From: Streptomyces sp. 7-21
Lineage (GTDB): Bacteria; Actinomycetota; Actinomycetes; Streptomycetales; Streptomycetaceae
Assembly (NCBI RefSeq): GCF_016741785.1
Contig: NZ_JAERRL010000003.1
Span: 310,001-374,000, forward strand
Direction of reading: 5' to 3'
DNA: 64,000 nucleotides
Shown here: positions 54,681 to 63,412 of the stretch, one piece after another
Position numbering within the stretch: the first letter of the stretch is position 1
How the letters are laid out: every line of letters begins with the position of its first letter
The notes under the pieces: model-generated
The model's database searches: none
Seen by the model: the letters and a program-made list of their open reading frames with translations, nothing else
What the model was told of the DNA's origin: nothing
Position numbers and translations under genes: made by a program

Positions 54681-56171
54681 GTGCCGAACGACAGGAACGA
54701 AACGCGCTCCCGTCCCGCCAGCGCCGACGCGGGGACGGCGCAGCGACGGGCCGTAGCGGAGCTGCTGAGGGTCTCCCCCGTCGCCGACGACCTGGCCTCG
54801 CGCTTCGCGGAGGCCGGGTTCTCGCTGGCTCTGGTCGGCGGGTCGGTGCGGGACGCGCTGCTGGGGCGGCTGGGCAACGACCTGGACTTCACCACGGACG
54901 CCCGGCCGCAGGACATCCTGCGGATCGTGCGGCCGTGGGCGGACGCGGTCTGGGAGGTCGGCATCGCCTTCGGCACCGTGGGCTGCCGCAAGCGGGGGCC
55001 GGACCCGGCGGGCGACCCGGCGGAGCGCGACTACCAGCTGGAGATCACGACCTACCGCTCTGAGATCTACGACCGGACCTCGCGCAAGCCGGACGTCGCG
55101 TACGGCGACACGCTGGAGGGCGATCTGGAGCGGCGCGACTTCACCGTCAATGCGATGGCGGTGGCGCTCCCCCGCAAGGAGTTCGTCGACCCGTACGGCG
55201 GCCTGGAGGATCTGGCGCGCGGTGTGCTGCGGACGCCCGGCACGCCGGAGCGGTCGTTCTCGGACGACCCGCTGCGGATGATGCGGGCGGCGCGCTTCTG
55301 CTCGCAGCTCGGCTTCACCGTGGCCCCCGAGGTGCGCGCGGCCATGACGGAGATGGCCGACCGGATCAGCATCGTGTCGGCGGAGCGGGTCCGCGACGAG
55401 CTGAACAAGCTGCTGCTGGGCCGCCACCCCCGCCGGGGGCTCACGCTGCTTGTGGAGACGGGCCTGGCGGACCGGGTGCTGCCCGAGATCCCCGCGCTTC
55501 GGCTGGAGCGCGACGAACACCACCGGCACAAGGACGTCTACGAGCACACGCTGACCGTGCTGGAGCAGGCGATCGGGCTGGAGGACGAGGGGCCCGACCT
55601 CGTGCTGCGGCTCGCGGCGCTGCTGCACGACATCGGCAAGCCGAAGACACGCCGGTTCGAGAAGGACGGCCGGGTGTCGTTCCACCACCACGAGGTCGTC
55701 GGCGCGAAGATGGCGCGCCACCGGCTGAACAAGCTCAAGTACCCCAACGAGACGGTCAAGGACGTCTCGCGGCTGGTCGAGCTGCACCTGCGCTTTCACG
55801 GCTACGGCACGGGCGAGTGGACGGACTCGGCGGTGCGCCGGTACGTCCGGGACGCGGGGCCGCTGCTCCCCCGGCTCCACAAGCTGACGCGCTCCGACTG
55901 CACGACGCGGAACAAGCGGAAGGCCCTCGCGCTGTCGCGCGCCTATGACTCGCTCGAGGAGCGGATCGCGCGGCTGAAGGAGCAGGAGGAGCTGGACGCG
56001 ATCCGGCCCGACCTCAACGGCAACGAGATCATGGAGATCCTTGGCATCCGGCCGGGGCCGCTCGTGGGCGAGGCGTACCGGCACATGCTGGAGCTGCGCC
56101 TGGAGCACGGGCCGATGGACCGGGAGGCGGCGGTGGCGGCACTGAAGGAGTGGTGGGCGTCGCGGAACTGA
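54681..56171 (+). CDS. pcnA: CCA tRNA nucleotidyltransferase / poly(A) polymerase family, with HD domain
   Basis: This 496-residue class II nucleotidyltransferase adds CCA to tRNA 3' ends. The catalytic motif is LVGGSVRDALLGRLGNDLDFTTDA (GG and D-x-D). RRDFTVNAMAVAL, DPYGGLEDLARGVLRT and DDPLRMMRAARF follow. A C-terminal HD phosphohydrolase domain has HHRHKDVYEHTL, LAALLHDIGKPKTR and HHHEVVGAKMA. None of the three tRNA genes here encodes a full CCA. The GTG at 54681 lies close behind a TACGCT hexamer at 54667-54672, so the leader is very short. It is divergent from the DUF6049 gene; the NUDIX gene often found between them is absent. Confidence 0.94.
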   Translation: MPNDRNETRSRPASADAGTAQRRAVAELLRVSPVADDLASRFAEAGFSLALVGGSVRDALLGRLGNDLDFTTDARPQDILRIVRPWADAVWEVGIAFGTVGCRKRGPDPAGDPAERDYQLEITTYRSEIYDRTSRKPDVAYGDTLEGDLERRDFTVNAMAVALPRKEFVDPYGGLEDLARGVLRTPGTPERSFSDDPLRMMRAARFCSQLGFTVAPEVRAAMTEMADRISIVSAERVRDELNKLLLGRHPRRGLTLLVETGLADRVLPEIPALRLERDEHHRHKDVYEHTLTVLEQAIGLEDEGPDLVLRLAALLHDIGKPKTRRFEKDGRVSFHHHEVVGAKMARHRLNKLKYPNETVKDVSRLVELHLRFHGYGTGEWTDSAVRRYVRDAGPLLPRLHKLTRSDCTTRNKRKALALSRAYDSLEERIARLKEQEELDAIRPDLNGNEIMEILGIRPGPLVGEAYRHMLELRLEHGPMDREAAVAALKEWWASRN

Positions 56172-56186
56172 CGCCCGCGTGGGCGT

Positions 56187-57518
56187 CTAGAGGGCCGTTT
56201 CACGTGAAACCGGGACGCGCCGCCGCAACTGGTTCACGGCCGCCGCGGTGACGGCGTACAGCGCCGCGACCGTCAGCAGCAGCGCGGGGGAGCGGCCGTC
56301 GCCGGGCAGTATGGCCGCGGCCAGGCCGGCGGCGGCCACAAACGCGATGTTGTACAGCATGTCGTAGAGCGAGAAGACGCGGCCGCGGTAGACGTCGTCG
56401 ACGGACGACTGCACCACCGTGTCGGTCACGATCTTCGTCGCCTGCGAGACCAGGCCGAGGAGGAACGCCGCCACGAGCATGGGGGCCGGGCGGAACGGCA
56501 GGCCCAGGGCGGGCACGAGGACGGCGCCGAGGACGGAGCAGAGGGCGAACCAGCCGAGGCGGCCCGCCCGGGCCACGGCCCAGGGCGTGGCGACGGTGGC
56601 CGCGAAGAACCCGGCGCCCGAGAGGCCGACCGCCAGTCCGAGGAGGGCCACGCCGCCGTCGGCGCCGCCGTCGCTCCAGGCGTAGCGGGTGAGTATCAGG
56701 ACCATGACCAGCAGCGCGCCGTAGCAGAAGCGGGTGACGCCGATCGACGCCAGGGTCCAGGCCGCCTGCGGACGGGCGGTCAGGTGGCGCAGCCCGGCGG
56801 CGAGGCCGCGCGCGGTGCTGGCGAGGGCGGCGGAGAGGCGGGGCGCCACGGCGGTGGGGTCCGGGCCGAGCTGTGTGCGGCGCAGGCGCAGGGCGGAGAG
56901 GCCGGCCAGCAGGTAGACCGCGGCGGCCAGCGCGAGGGCCAGCGCGTCCTGCACCCCCTGGCTGCGTGCCAGCAGCGGGGCGACGAATCCGGCGCCGCCG
57001 CCGACCGTGGCGGCGAGCGTCCCGGCTGTCGGGGACAGCGAGTTCGCCACGACCAGGCGCTCGGTGTCGATGACCCGGGGCAGCGCGGCGGAGAGCCCGG
57101 CGAGGACGAAACGGTTGACGGCGGTGACCGACAGCGCGGAGAGGTAGAAGAGCCAGTCCGGCACGTCGCTGAGGACGAGGGCGCACGTGGTGGCGACGAG
57201 GCCGGTGCGGATCAGGTTGCCGCAGAGCAGCACCTGGCGCCGGCTCACGCGGTCGAGGAGCACGCCGGCGAACGGGCCGAGCAGGGAGTAGGGGAGCAGG
57301 AGAACGGCCATGGCGGCGGCGATGTCGCCCGGGGTGGTCTGCTGCTCCGGGGAGAAGACGACGTAGGTGGCCAGGCCGACCTGGAAGGCGCCGTCAGCGA
57401 ACTGGGAGAGCAGGCGGACGGTCAGCAGCCGCCGGAAGCCCGGGAAGCGCAGCAGGGTCCGCAGGTCGGTGAGGACGGAGGTCCGTCCGCTCGCGTCAGG
57501 TTTCACGTGAAACGTCAC
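56187..57518 (-). CDS. MFS transporter
   Basis: This 443-residue protein has about 12 hydrophobic helices. It resembles the MFS_3/enterobactin-exporter-like class (LRFPGFRRLLTVRLLSQFADGAFQVGLATYVVF; GPFAGVLLDRVSRRQVLLCGNLIRTG in the first cytosolic loop). A long loop of about 30 residues splits the two halves. The substrate is unknown. The GTG at 57518 overlaps the end of the upstream GT87 gene by 23 bp and has no ribosome site, so translation may be coupled. parS sites lie at both ends, encoding FHVK near the N-terminus and VSRET at the C-terminus. Its stop is 15 bp from the pcnA stop. Confidence 0.85.
   Translation of the reverse strand: MTFHVKPDASGRTSVLTDLRTLLRFPGFRRLLTVRLLSQFADGAFQVGLATYVVFSPEQQTTPGDIAAAMAVLLLPYSLLGPFAGVLLDRVSRRQVLLCGNLIRTGLVATTCALVLSDVPDWLFYLSALSVTAVNRFVLAGLSAALPRVIDTERLVVANSLSPTAGTLAATVGGGAGFVAPLLARSQGVQDALALALAAAVYLLAGLSALRLRRTQLGPDPTAVAPRLSAALASTARGLAAGLRHLTARPQAAWTLASIGVTRFCYGALLVMVLILTRYAWSDGGADGGVALLGLAVGLSGAGFFAATVATPWAVARAGRLGWFALCSVLGAVLVPALGLPFRPAPMLVAAFLLGLVSQATKIVTDTVVQSSVDDVYRGRVFSLYDMLYNIAFVAAAGLAAAILPGDGRSPALLLTVAALYAVTAAAVNQLRRRVPVSRETAL
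56197..56210. promoter_or_regulatory. parS: parS site 5, at the 3' end of the MFS gene
   Basis: A perfect GTTTCACGTGAAAC encodes V-S-R-E-T in the last codons of the MFS transporter. Confidence 0.95.
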
Positions 57519-58977
57519 CGGAGGAGGTGCCCCAGTGCACGGCGGTGGCAGCGGGGGCGGCGGGAACGGGGGCGGGGCGGCTCAGAGCGAAGGCGTCCGG
57601 TGCGCGGTCCAGGACGCCTCCGGCCGGGTCGTCGGAGCCGTCGCGCCGCACCGGATCGCGCTCGGGGCGCAGGACGTCGCGGACGACCTGGACGCCCAGG
57701 TAGGCCGTGCCCAGCAGGTGGACGAGAATGGCGAGATGGTAGCCGCCGGGGGGCAGGCCCTGGTGGCTGGTGGAGTAGGCGAGGTACATCCACACGCCGA
57801 GGAAGTACAGCACCTCGCATGCCTGCCAGATGAGCATGTCGCGCCAGCGGGGGCGGGCCAGGGCGGCGAGCGGGACCAGCCACAGCACGTACTGCGGCGA
57901 GTAGACCTTGTTGGTGAGGATGAAGAGCGCCACCACCAGGAAGGCGAGCTGGCCCAGCCGGGGCCGGCGCGGCGCGGCGAGCGCCAGGACCGCCAGGGCG
58001 GCGCAGCCGGCGGCCATGAGCAGGGTCGCGAGCAGATTGACCCGTTCGGGTGGCAGGTCGGCGTCGAACCGGTGCACCAGGACGAGCCAGAAGGAGCCGA
58101 AGTCCACGGGCCGCTCCTGGCTGAAGGTGTAGAACTCCGACCAGCCGTCCCAGGCCCTGAGCATGAAGGGCAGGTTCACGGTGAGCCAGGCGCCCGCCGC
58201 TCCGGCCGCGGCGGTGGCGAAGGCCCGCCAGCGGCCCGCCCGCCAGCACAGGACGAGGAGCGGGCCGAGGAGGAGCAGCGGATAGAACTTCGCCGCCGTC
58301 GCCAGGCCCAGCAGGACGCCGGCGGCCAGCGGCCGGGAGCGGGACCACATCAGCAGCGCCGCGCAGGTGAGGGCTCCGGCGAGCAGGTCCCAGTTGATCG
58401 TGGCGGTCAGGGCGAGGGCCGGCGCGAGGGCGACGAGCAGGCCGTCCCAGGGGCGGTGCCGGTGGGTGCGGGCCACGCAGACCGCGACGACGACGGCGCA
58501 GACCAGCAGCATGCCGGAGTTGACGAGCCAGTAGATCTGCTCGGGCCGGGGATCGGTGGTGCCGCCGGGCGTCAGCCAGGCGGCCAGCTGCATGAACAGC
58601 CCGGTAAGGACGGGGTACTCGAGGTGGGCGAAGTGCTCGGTCGGCTCGGGGATCTGCTCGAAGTAGGGAATCCGGTCGTCCGCGAAACCGCGGGCACCGT
58701 AGAGATGAGGGATGTCGGAGTAGCAGGCGTGGATGTACTGCTCCGAGGCGCCGAGGAACCAGCCGCCGTCGTAGCACGGCAGCTTCTGCGCCATGCCGAG
58801 GGCGAACATCCCGATGGTCACGAGGGCGACGACGCGCAACGGGTTCCACGGTCCGCCGCCCGGCCTCACCCGCCGTCCTGCCGGTCCGCCGATCAGCTCG
58901 CTGCCCGCGGCGGCCACCTCGTCGTGGACGGTGGGGGCCACGTCGGGGCGCAGCGTCGGACGGAGCATGGGCACCAT
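57496..58977 (-). CDS. GT87-like polyprenol-phosphate mannosyltransferase family membrane protein
   Basis: This 493-residue polytopic protein has about ten helices and a large extracellular loop. I recognise the DUF2029/GT87 family of GT-C enzymes: PCYDGGWFLGASEQYIHACYSDIPHLYG, FAHLEYPVLTGLFMQLAAWL, TINWDLLAGALTCAALLMWSRSRPLAAGVLLGLATAAKFYPLLLL and TNKVYSPQYVLWLVPL. The family transfers mannose (or arabinose) from polyprenol phosphate to envelope lipids or glycans. The acceptor is unknown. It ends VSRET-stop, with those last five residues encoded by a parS that also lies in the overlapping MFS gene. Confidence 0.88.
   Translation of the reverse strand: MVPMLRPTLRPDVAPTVHDEVAAAGSELIGGPAGRRVRPGGGPWNPLRVVALVTIGMFALGMAQKLPCYDGGWFLGASEQYIHACYSDIPHLYGARGFADDRIPYFEQIPEPTEHFAHLEYPVLTGLFMQLAAWLTPGGTTDPRPEQIYWLVNSGMLLVCAVVVAVCVARTHRHRPWDGLLVALAPALALTATINWDLLAGALTCAALLMWSRSRPLAAGVLLGLATAAKFYPLLLLGPLLVLCWRAGRWRAFATAAAGAAGAWLTVNLPFMLRAWDGWSEFYTFSQERPVDFGSFWLVLVHRFDADLPPERVNLLATLLMAAGCAALAVLALAAPRRPRLGQLAFLVVALFILTNKVYSPQYVLWLVPLAALARPRWRDMLIWQACEVLYFLGVWMYLAYSTSHQGLPPGGYHLAILVHLLGTAYLGVQVVRDVLRPERDPVRRDGSDDPAGGVLDRAPDAFALSRPAPVPAAPAATAVHWGTSSGDVSRET
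57500..57513. promoter_or_regulatory. parS: parS site 6, in the overlap of two genes
   Basis: A perfect GTTTCACGTGAAAC lies wholly within the 23-bp overlap of the GT87 and MFS genes. It is read as VSRET in one and FHVK in the other. Confidence 0.95.
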
Positions 58978-59020
58978 CTTGCCTCACGGCGCCCGGGGCC
59001 CCGGGCCGCGTGTGGGCGGC

Positions 59021-59341
59021 TCAGGCGGTGGGGCCGCAGGCCGCGCGCCGGGAGGTCCGCGTGGACGACCGGCTCGCGGCGGACTCGGCCATGCGCCCGG
59101 CGGCACGGGACGCCTTGACCTCGGGGCCGAGACAGACGGTCAGCAGCCCCACGGCGTGCGCCTTGGCCCCCAGAGCGACGCGCCCGTTGGCGCCGAGGTA
59201 GGTCATCAGCCACTGCACCCGGCGCTGCACGCTGCGGTGGCTCAGCCCGACGCGGTAGCCGACGCGGGCGTCGTCATAGCCACGCGCCAGGAGTTCGAGT
59301 ATCCGCACGTCCAGGGCGTCTGGCTGCTCTTTCCTCGCCAT
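59021..59341 (-). CDS. small LuxR-type helix-turn-helix protein
   Basis: This 106-residue protein carries a LuxR-like DNA-binding helix-turn-helix at about residues 8-60 (ALDVRILELLARGYDDARVGYRVGLSHRSVQRRVQWLMTYLGANGRVALG). A basic, Ser/Ala-rich tail of about 30 residues follows. No receiver or sensor domain is present. It resembles the small HTH proteins placed upstream of PBP or glycosyltransferase genes in Streptomyces, with unknown target. The ATG is 43 bp upstream of the GT87 gene on the same strand. Confidence 0.75.
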   Translation of the reverse strand: MARKEQPDALDVRILELLARGYDDARVGYRVGLSHRSVQRRVQWLMTYLGANGRVALGAKAHAVGLLTVCLGPEVKASRAAGRMAESAASRSSTRTSRRAACGPTA

Positions 59342-59495
59342 GGCTCTCCCACCTTCCCCGCTTGTGGGCGCTCGCTGGCACGCCCCCCCGGGCGTTTCAC
59401 CCTAGGGGCAAGGGGCCGACCGCGCGAGTGGTCAAATCCGCGCGTTCGGCCCCTTAAGCCCACATTCCCTGTGGCGTGATTACGTCACAGCTGTG

Positions 59496-62225
59496 TCACC
59501 CGTCTCTCCAGCCCCGGCCGAAGATGGCGCCCGAGTCGCCCCAGCCGCCGGGACCGCCTGACGAATCGCTGTCACCTTCGCTGTCGGAGCCTCCCTGGTC
59601 CCCGCCGTCCGAGCTGCCTTCCGCATCGCCGGGGCCTTCGAGGTCTCCGCCGCCGCTCTCGCCGCCCGAGTCGCTGTCACAGCCCCAGTCCCAGGGGGAG
59701 CACTCGTCCGCGGGCGGCGAGCCCGGCTCCTCCTCGGTCTGGGACGGCGGCGCCTCGGGCTCTTCGCTCTCCTCCTCGGACTCGGTCTGCGTCGGATCGG
59801 GCGACTCGGCGTCCTCCTGCTGCTCCTCGTCCTCCTGCTCCGGCTCCGCCTCAGGCTCGGAGGCGCCGCCGCCGTAGACGACCTCGCCGATGTCCGGGGC
59901 CTCGGGGAACTCCACCGGGTCGTCGCCCTCGGTGGCCTCGCGCATGTAGGTCTCCCAGACCTCCAGCGGCAGCGAGCCACCGTTGATGCGCTCCAGGCCG
60001 GCGGTGCCGTACATGGAGAGGAAGCCCATCTCCTCGTCGCCGACGAGCTCGTCCTCGGAGTCCGCGGAGCGCCACATGCCGATGGCCGTGGAGAGGTTGG
60101 CGGTGTAGCCGACGAACCAGGCGCTGCGGTTGTCGTCGGTGGTGCCCGTCTTGCCGGCGACGGGCAGCGGGAAGTCGGCGGCGGCGGCGCCGCTGCCCTC
60201 CTCCGTCATGACGCCCTGCAGGGCCTGGGTGACGTTGGCCGCGATATCCGAGTCGAACGCCTGCTCGGTCTCGATCTCGTGCTCCCAGTAGACGCCGCGG
60301 CTGGTCTCGACGCGGTACACCGAGTACGGGTCGGCCTGCTCGCCGTTGGCGGCGAAGGTGCTGTAGGCCGACGCCATCCGCATCGGGCCGGGGGTGGAGA
60401 CACCGAGCGGGAACGACGGGACGGTGTCGTCGGCCGGGCCGAGCGTCTCCTCGAGCAGGCCCGCGTCCATCGCAGCCTCTTTGACGGTGGCCGGGCCGAT
60501 GTCCATGCCGAGCTGGACGAAGGGGGAGTTGGCCGAGACCTGCGTGGCCTCCCACAGCGTGATGTCGCCGTGGTCGCCGCCCTCGAAGTTCGCCTGGTGC
60601 AGCGTCTCTCCCTCGTCGCCGTGCCAGACGGACCCGTCGTAGTTGTGGATGAGGAGGCCGTCCTCACTGCGGTACACGCTGTCGAGCGAGATCGGCGTGC
60701 GCTCGTCCGCGTCCTGCTCGGGCGGTCCCTCGGGGTCGCGGATGCCGTCCCGCATGGCCGCCGCCAGCACGAACGGCTTGAACGTCGAACCGACCTGCGC
60801 CTGCGGGTTGTTCGCGTTGTTCAGGTAGTGCTCGGTGTAGTCCTCGCCGCCGTAGATGGCGGTGATGGCGCCGTCGCCCGGGATCACCGAGGCGCCGCCG
60901 AACTGGACGTGCCGGTCCTCGGGCCGTTCCTCCGGGTCGATGTACTCGTCACGCACCTGCTCGACAGCGGCCTCCATCTGGTCGACGGACTGCTTGTCGA
61001 AGGTGGTGTAGATGTGGTAGCCGCCCCTGGCCAGCTCCTCCTCAGTGAGGATCTCGTTGCTGATCAGGTACTGGTCAGCCATCTGCGTCATGTAGCCGAT
61101 CTGGCCGGCCAGGTTCATCGCCGGGGTCGGTTCCTGGGGCATCGGGAACTCGTCGAACTGCGCCCGCTCCGCCTCCGTCAGCGAGCCCGTCTCCACGCGC
61201 CGGTCGAGGACCCACGACCAGCGGTCCTGGGCCAGCTCCAGCAGGTCGGGGTCGGGCTCCTCGCCCGTCTCGGTGTTGTACGGGTCGTACAGCGCCGAGC
61301 CGCGCAGCAGCGTCGTGAGGTAGGCGCACTGGCTGTCGTCCAGCTCCACCGCGTTGACGCCGTAGTACGCCTGGGCGGCGGCCTGGATGCCGTAGGCGCC
61401 GCGGCCGAAGTAGGAGGTGTTGAAGTAGCCCTGGAGGATGTCGTCCTTGCTGACCTGGGCGCCCACCTTGACCGAGAGCAGCAGCTCGTGGACCTTGCGC
61501 GAGATGCTCTGGTCCTGGGTGAGGTACATGTTCTTCACGTACTGCTGCGTGATCGTCGAGCCCGACTGCGTGCTGCCGCCGCGGGCCATGTTCAGCATGG
61601 CGCGGCCGATGCCCATCGGGTCGATGCCCGGGTCATCCCAGAACGACGCGTTCTCGGCGGCGACGACCGACTCCTGGCACGCCTCGGGGATGTCGCTCAG
61701 CTCGACGTTGACGCGGTTGGTGCCGTCGTCGCCGGAGGTGACCATCCGGGTTCCGTCGGCCCAGTAGTAGACGTTGCTCTGTGAGACGGCCAGCGCGTTG
61801 GCGCTGGGGATCTCGACCATCCAGTAGGCGATGCCCACCAGGCCGATCAGCAGCCCGAGGAAGGTGACGGCGGAGCCCAGCACCTGCTTCCACGACGGCA
61901 CCCACCGGCGCAGGCCGTGGTAGCCGGAGCGCGGGTAGTCGATGAAGCGCTTGCGCTTCGCCGGCGCGGCCCGGCGCCGGCGCCCCACTCCCTCCGCGGC
62001 GCTCGCCGCCGCGGCCCCGGCGCCCGCGGCGCCCGCGCGCCGCCGGCCACCGCGGCGTTGCGCCCGTCTGGCCTCAGCCCGGCTGCCGTACGGCTTCTCG
62101 GGCGTCGCCCCGCCGGGCGGGGGCGGCACCGGAGCCGCGCCCTGCCCTCGTGAGGCCGCTCGCCGACCGGAGGACGGCGCTGCGCGGCGGCCACGTGACG
62201 GCGGCTTGCGACGGTGCTCGCTCAT
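59496..62225 (-). CDS. class A (bifunctional) penicillin-binding protein
   Basis: This 909-residue enzyme polymerises and cross-links peptidoglycan. A basic, disordered cytosolic N-terminus (about 115 residues) is followed by a membrane helix near 116-138. The GT51 domain (about 175-345) has VVAAENASFWDDPGIDP (Glu general base), GGSTQSGSTITQQYVKNMYL and a KVHELLLSVKVGAQVSKDDIL stretch. The transpeptidase has GSTFKPF near residue 480, SANSPFVQ near 562 and GKTGTTDDNRSAWFVGYT near 690. The tail of about 120 residues is Glu/Ser/Gly-rich and ends GAIFGRGWRDG, the same motif that ends PknB. Confidence 0.95.
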   Translation of the reverse strand: MSEHRRKPPSRGRRAAPSSGRRAASRGQGAAPVPPPPGGATPEKPYGSRAEARRAQRRGGRRRAGAAGAGAAAASAAEGVGRRRRAAPAKRKRFIDYPRSGYHGLRRWVPSWKQVLGSAVTFLGLLIGLVGIAYWMVEIPSANALAVSQSNVYYWADGTRMVTSGDDGTNRVNVELSDIPEACQESVVAAENASFWDDPGIDPMGIGRAMLNMARGGSTQSGSTITQQYVKNMYLTQDQSISRKVHELLLSVKVGAQVSKDDILQGYFNTSYFGRGAYGIQAAAQAYYGVNAVELDDSQCAYLTTLLRGSALYDPYNTETGEEPDPDLLELAQDRWSWVLDRRVETGSLTEAERAQFDEFPMPQEPTPAMNLAGQIGYMTQMADQYLISNEILTEEELARGGYHIYTTFDKQSVDQMEAAVEQVRDEYIDPEERPEDRHVQFGGASVIPGDGAITAIYGGEDYTEHYLNNANNPQAQVGSTFKPFVLAAAMRDGIRDPEGPPEQDADERTPISLDSVYRSEDGLLIHNYDGSVWHGDEGETLHQANFEGGDHGDITLWEATQVSANSPFVQLGMDIGPATVKEAAMDAGLLEETLGPADDTVPSFPLGVSTPGPMRMASAYSTFAANGEQADPYSVYRVETSRGVYWEHEIETEQAFDSDIAANVTQALQGVMTEEGSGAAAADFPLPVAGKTGTTDDNRSAWFVGYTANLSTAIGMWRSADSEDELVGDEEMGFLSMYGTAGLERINGGSLPLEVWETYMREATEGDDPVEFPEAPDIGEVVYGGGASEPEAEPEQEDEEQQEDAESPDPTQTESEEESEEPEAPPSQTEEEPGSPPADECSPWDWGCDSDSGGESGGGDLEGPGDAEGSSDGGDQGGSDSEGDSDSSGGPGGWGDSGAIFGRGWRDG

Positions 62226-62577
62226 GGGACAGCTACTCCTCGCACAGACGTGGAACGCCTGCTGGCGGCAGGTAGTTCAGGTGGATCCGAGTCCCCCGAC
62301 GTGCGGCCGGTCCGGCGTCCGGGCCAGTGCACCAGGGCCCTGCCCGCCGGACCGGTCGCGGACCGTGCCGCGGCGTCCGGCTGCCCAGGCCCTAGAACTG
62401 TGACGCCCTCTCGCGTCACAGAGTTCCCGGTTGTCGTCATCCGCACGGGCCCCAGCGTACGCACCGCCAAACAGCCCATCTCTCGCCGTTCCGCGAAGAA
62501 TTGGTGCATTTCGATCAGGACGATGCCGCAATGTGACCCCGCTCACCGGGGGCACGGTTGCGGCGCTCCCCGGAGCG
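62226..62577. promoter_or_regulatory. PBP/padR intergenic region with 9-bp dyad
   Basis: The 477-bp divergent gap 62226-62702 has no gene. A perfect dyad, CTGTGACGC (62398-62406) and GCGTCACAG (62413-62421), is separated by 6 nt. GAACT and AGTTC flank it, extending the symmetry imperfectly. It is on the PBP side and is a candidate operator. The iteron array at 62578-62664 occupies the padR side. Confidence 0.55.
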
Positions 62578-62664
62578 GATCTATCGTGGCGATATATCGG
62601 ACAGATACATCGGGCCGATACATCGAGACGATGCATCGAGACGGTGTATCGAGTCAGTGTACCG
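62578..62664. repeat. seven 13-bp iterons upstream of padR
   Basis: Nine-base units start exactly every 13 bp at 62578, 62591, 62604, 62617, 62630, 62643 and 62656: GATCTATCG, GATATATCG, GATACATCG (twice), GATGCATCG, GGTGTATCG and AGTGTACCG. The spacers are 4 nt (e.g. GAGAC-like after the fourth). The units degrade toward the gene. They are 39 bp upstream of the padR start. Confidence 0.9.
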
Positions 62665-62702
62665 AGACGGCCCGCGGCTGAGGACGGGAGGTGAACCCCC
62701 TG

Positions 62703-63362
62703 GTGAGCAGACGATCCGGGGTCCTGGAGTTCGCCGTGCTCGGCCTCCTGCGCGAGTCGCCGATGCACGGCTACGAGCTGCGCAAGCGGCTCAACACCTC
62801 GCTCGGAGTCTTCCGGGCGTTCAGCTACGGGTCGCTGTACCCGTGCCTGAAGTCACTCGTCCGCCAGGGCTTGATCGCCGAGGACACCGGCGGCGCCGAC
62901 GGCAACCGTGCGCCGCTGACGGGCCGGCGGGCGAGGATCGTCTACCGGCTGACCGCGGAGGGCAAGGAGCACTTCGAGGAGCTGCTCGCCCAGACCGGCC
63001 CTGACGCCTGGGAGGACGAGCACTTCGGCGTCCGCTTCGCCTTCTTCGGGCAGACCTCGCGGGACGTGCGGATGCGCGTGCTGGAGGGACGGCGCAGCCG
63101 GCTGGAGGAGCGCCTCGACCGGATGCGCGCCTCCCTGGCGCGCACCCGGGAGAAGCTGGACGCCTACACCCTGGAGCTTCAGCGTCACGGCATGGAGTCC
63201 GTGGAGCGAGAAGTCCGCTGGCTCAACGAGCTGATCGAGAGCGAGCGGGAGGGGCGTGACCGCCGCGACCAGGGCGACTCAGGCGCCCGGAGCGGGCAGC
63301 CCCGCGAGCGTGAGCCGCGCGGCCGCCCGGGGTCAGCATCCTCCGACGAGACCGCCAATTAG
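62703..63362 (+). CDS. PadR-family transcriptional regulator
   Basis: This 219-residue regulator has an N-terminal winged helix (about 1-90): [54 protein letters not shown]-terminal coiled helix dimerises it ([33 protein letters not shown]), and a charged Gly/Arg tail ends it. The GTG at 62703 is chosen because it gives the family start and a GGGAGG lies about 10 nt before; a GTG at 62691 is the alternative. It probably autoregulates through the iterons and controls the ino1 gene 50 bp downstream. Confidence 0.9.
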   Translation: MSRRSGVLEFAVLGLLRESPMHGYELRKRLNTSLGVFRAFSYGSLYPCLKSLVRQGLIAEDTGGADGNRAPLTGRRARIVYRLTAEGKEHFEELLAQTGPDAWEDEHFGVRFAFFGQTSRDVRMRVLEGRRSRLEERLDRMRASLARTREKLDAYTLELQRHGMESVEREVRWLNELIESEREGRDRRDQGDSGARSGQPREREPRGRPGSASSDETAN

Positions 63363-63412
63363 CAGCACCGCGACGAAGCGGGCTTAACGAGAACATACAG
63401 GGAGCAACCGGA

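Noticed and set aside
62578..62664. Short regular repeats taken as a CRISPR array
   Set aside because: The units are 9 bp with 4-bp spacers and no cas gene is present; they are regulatory iterons.
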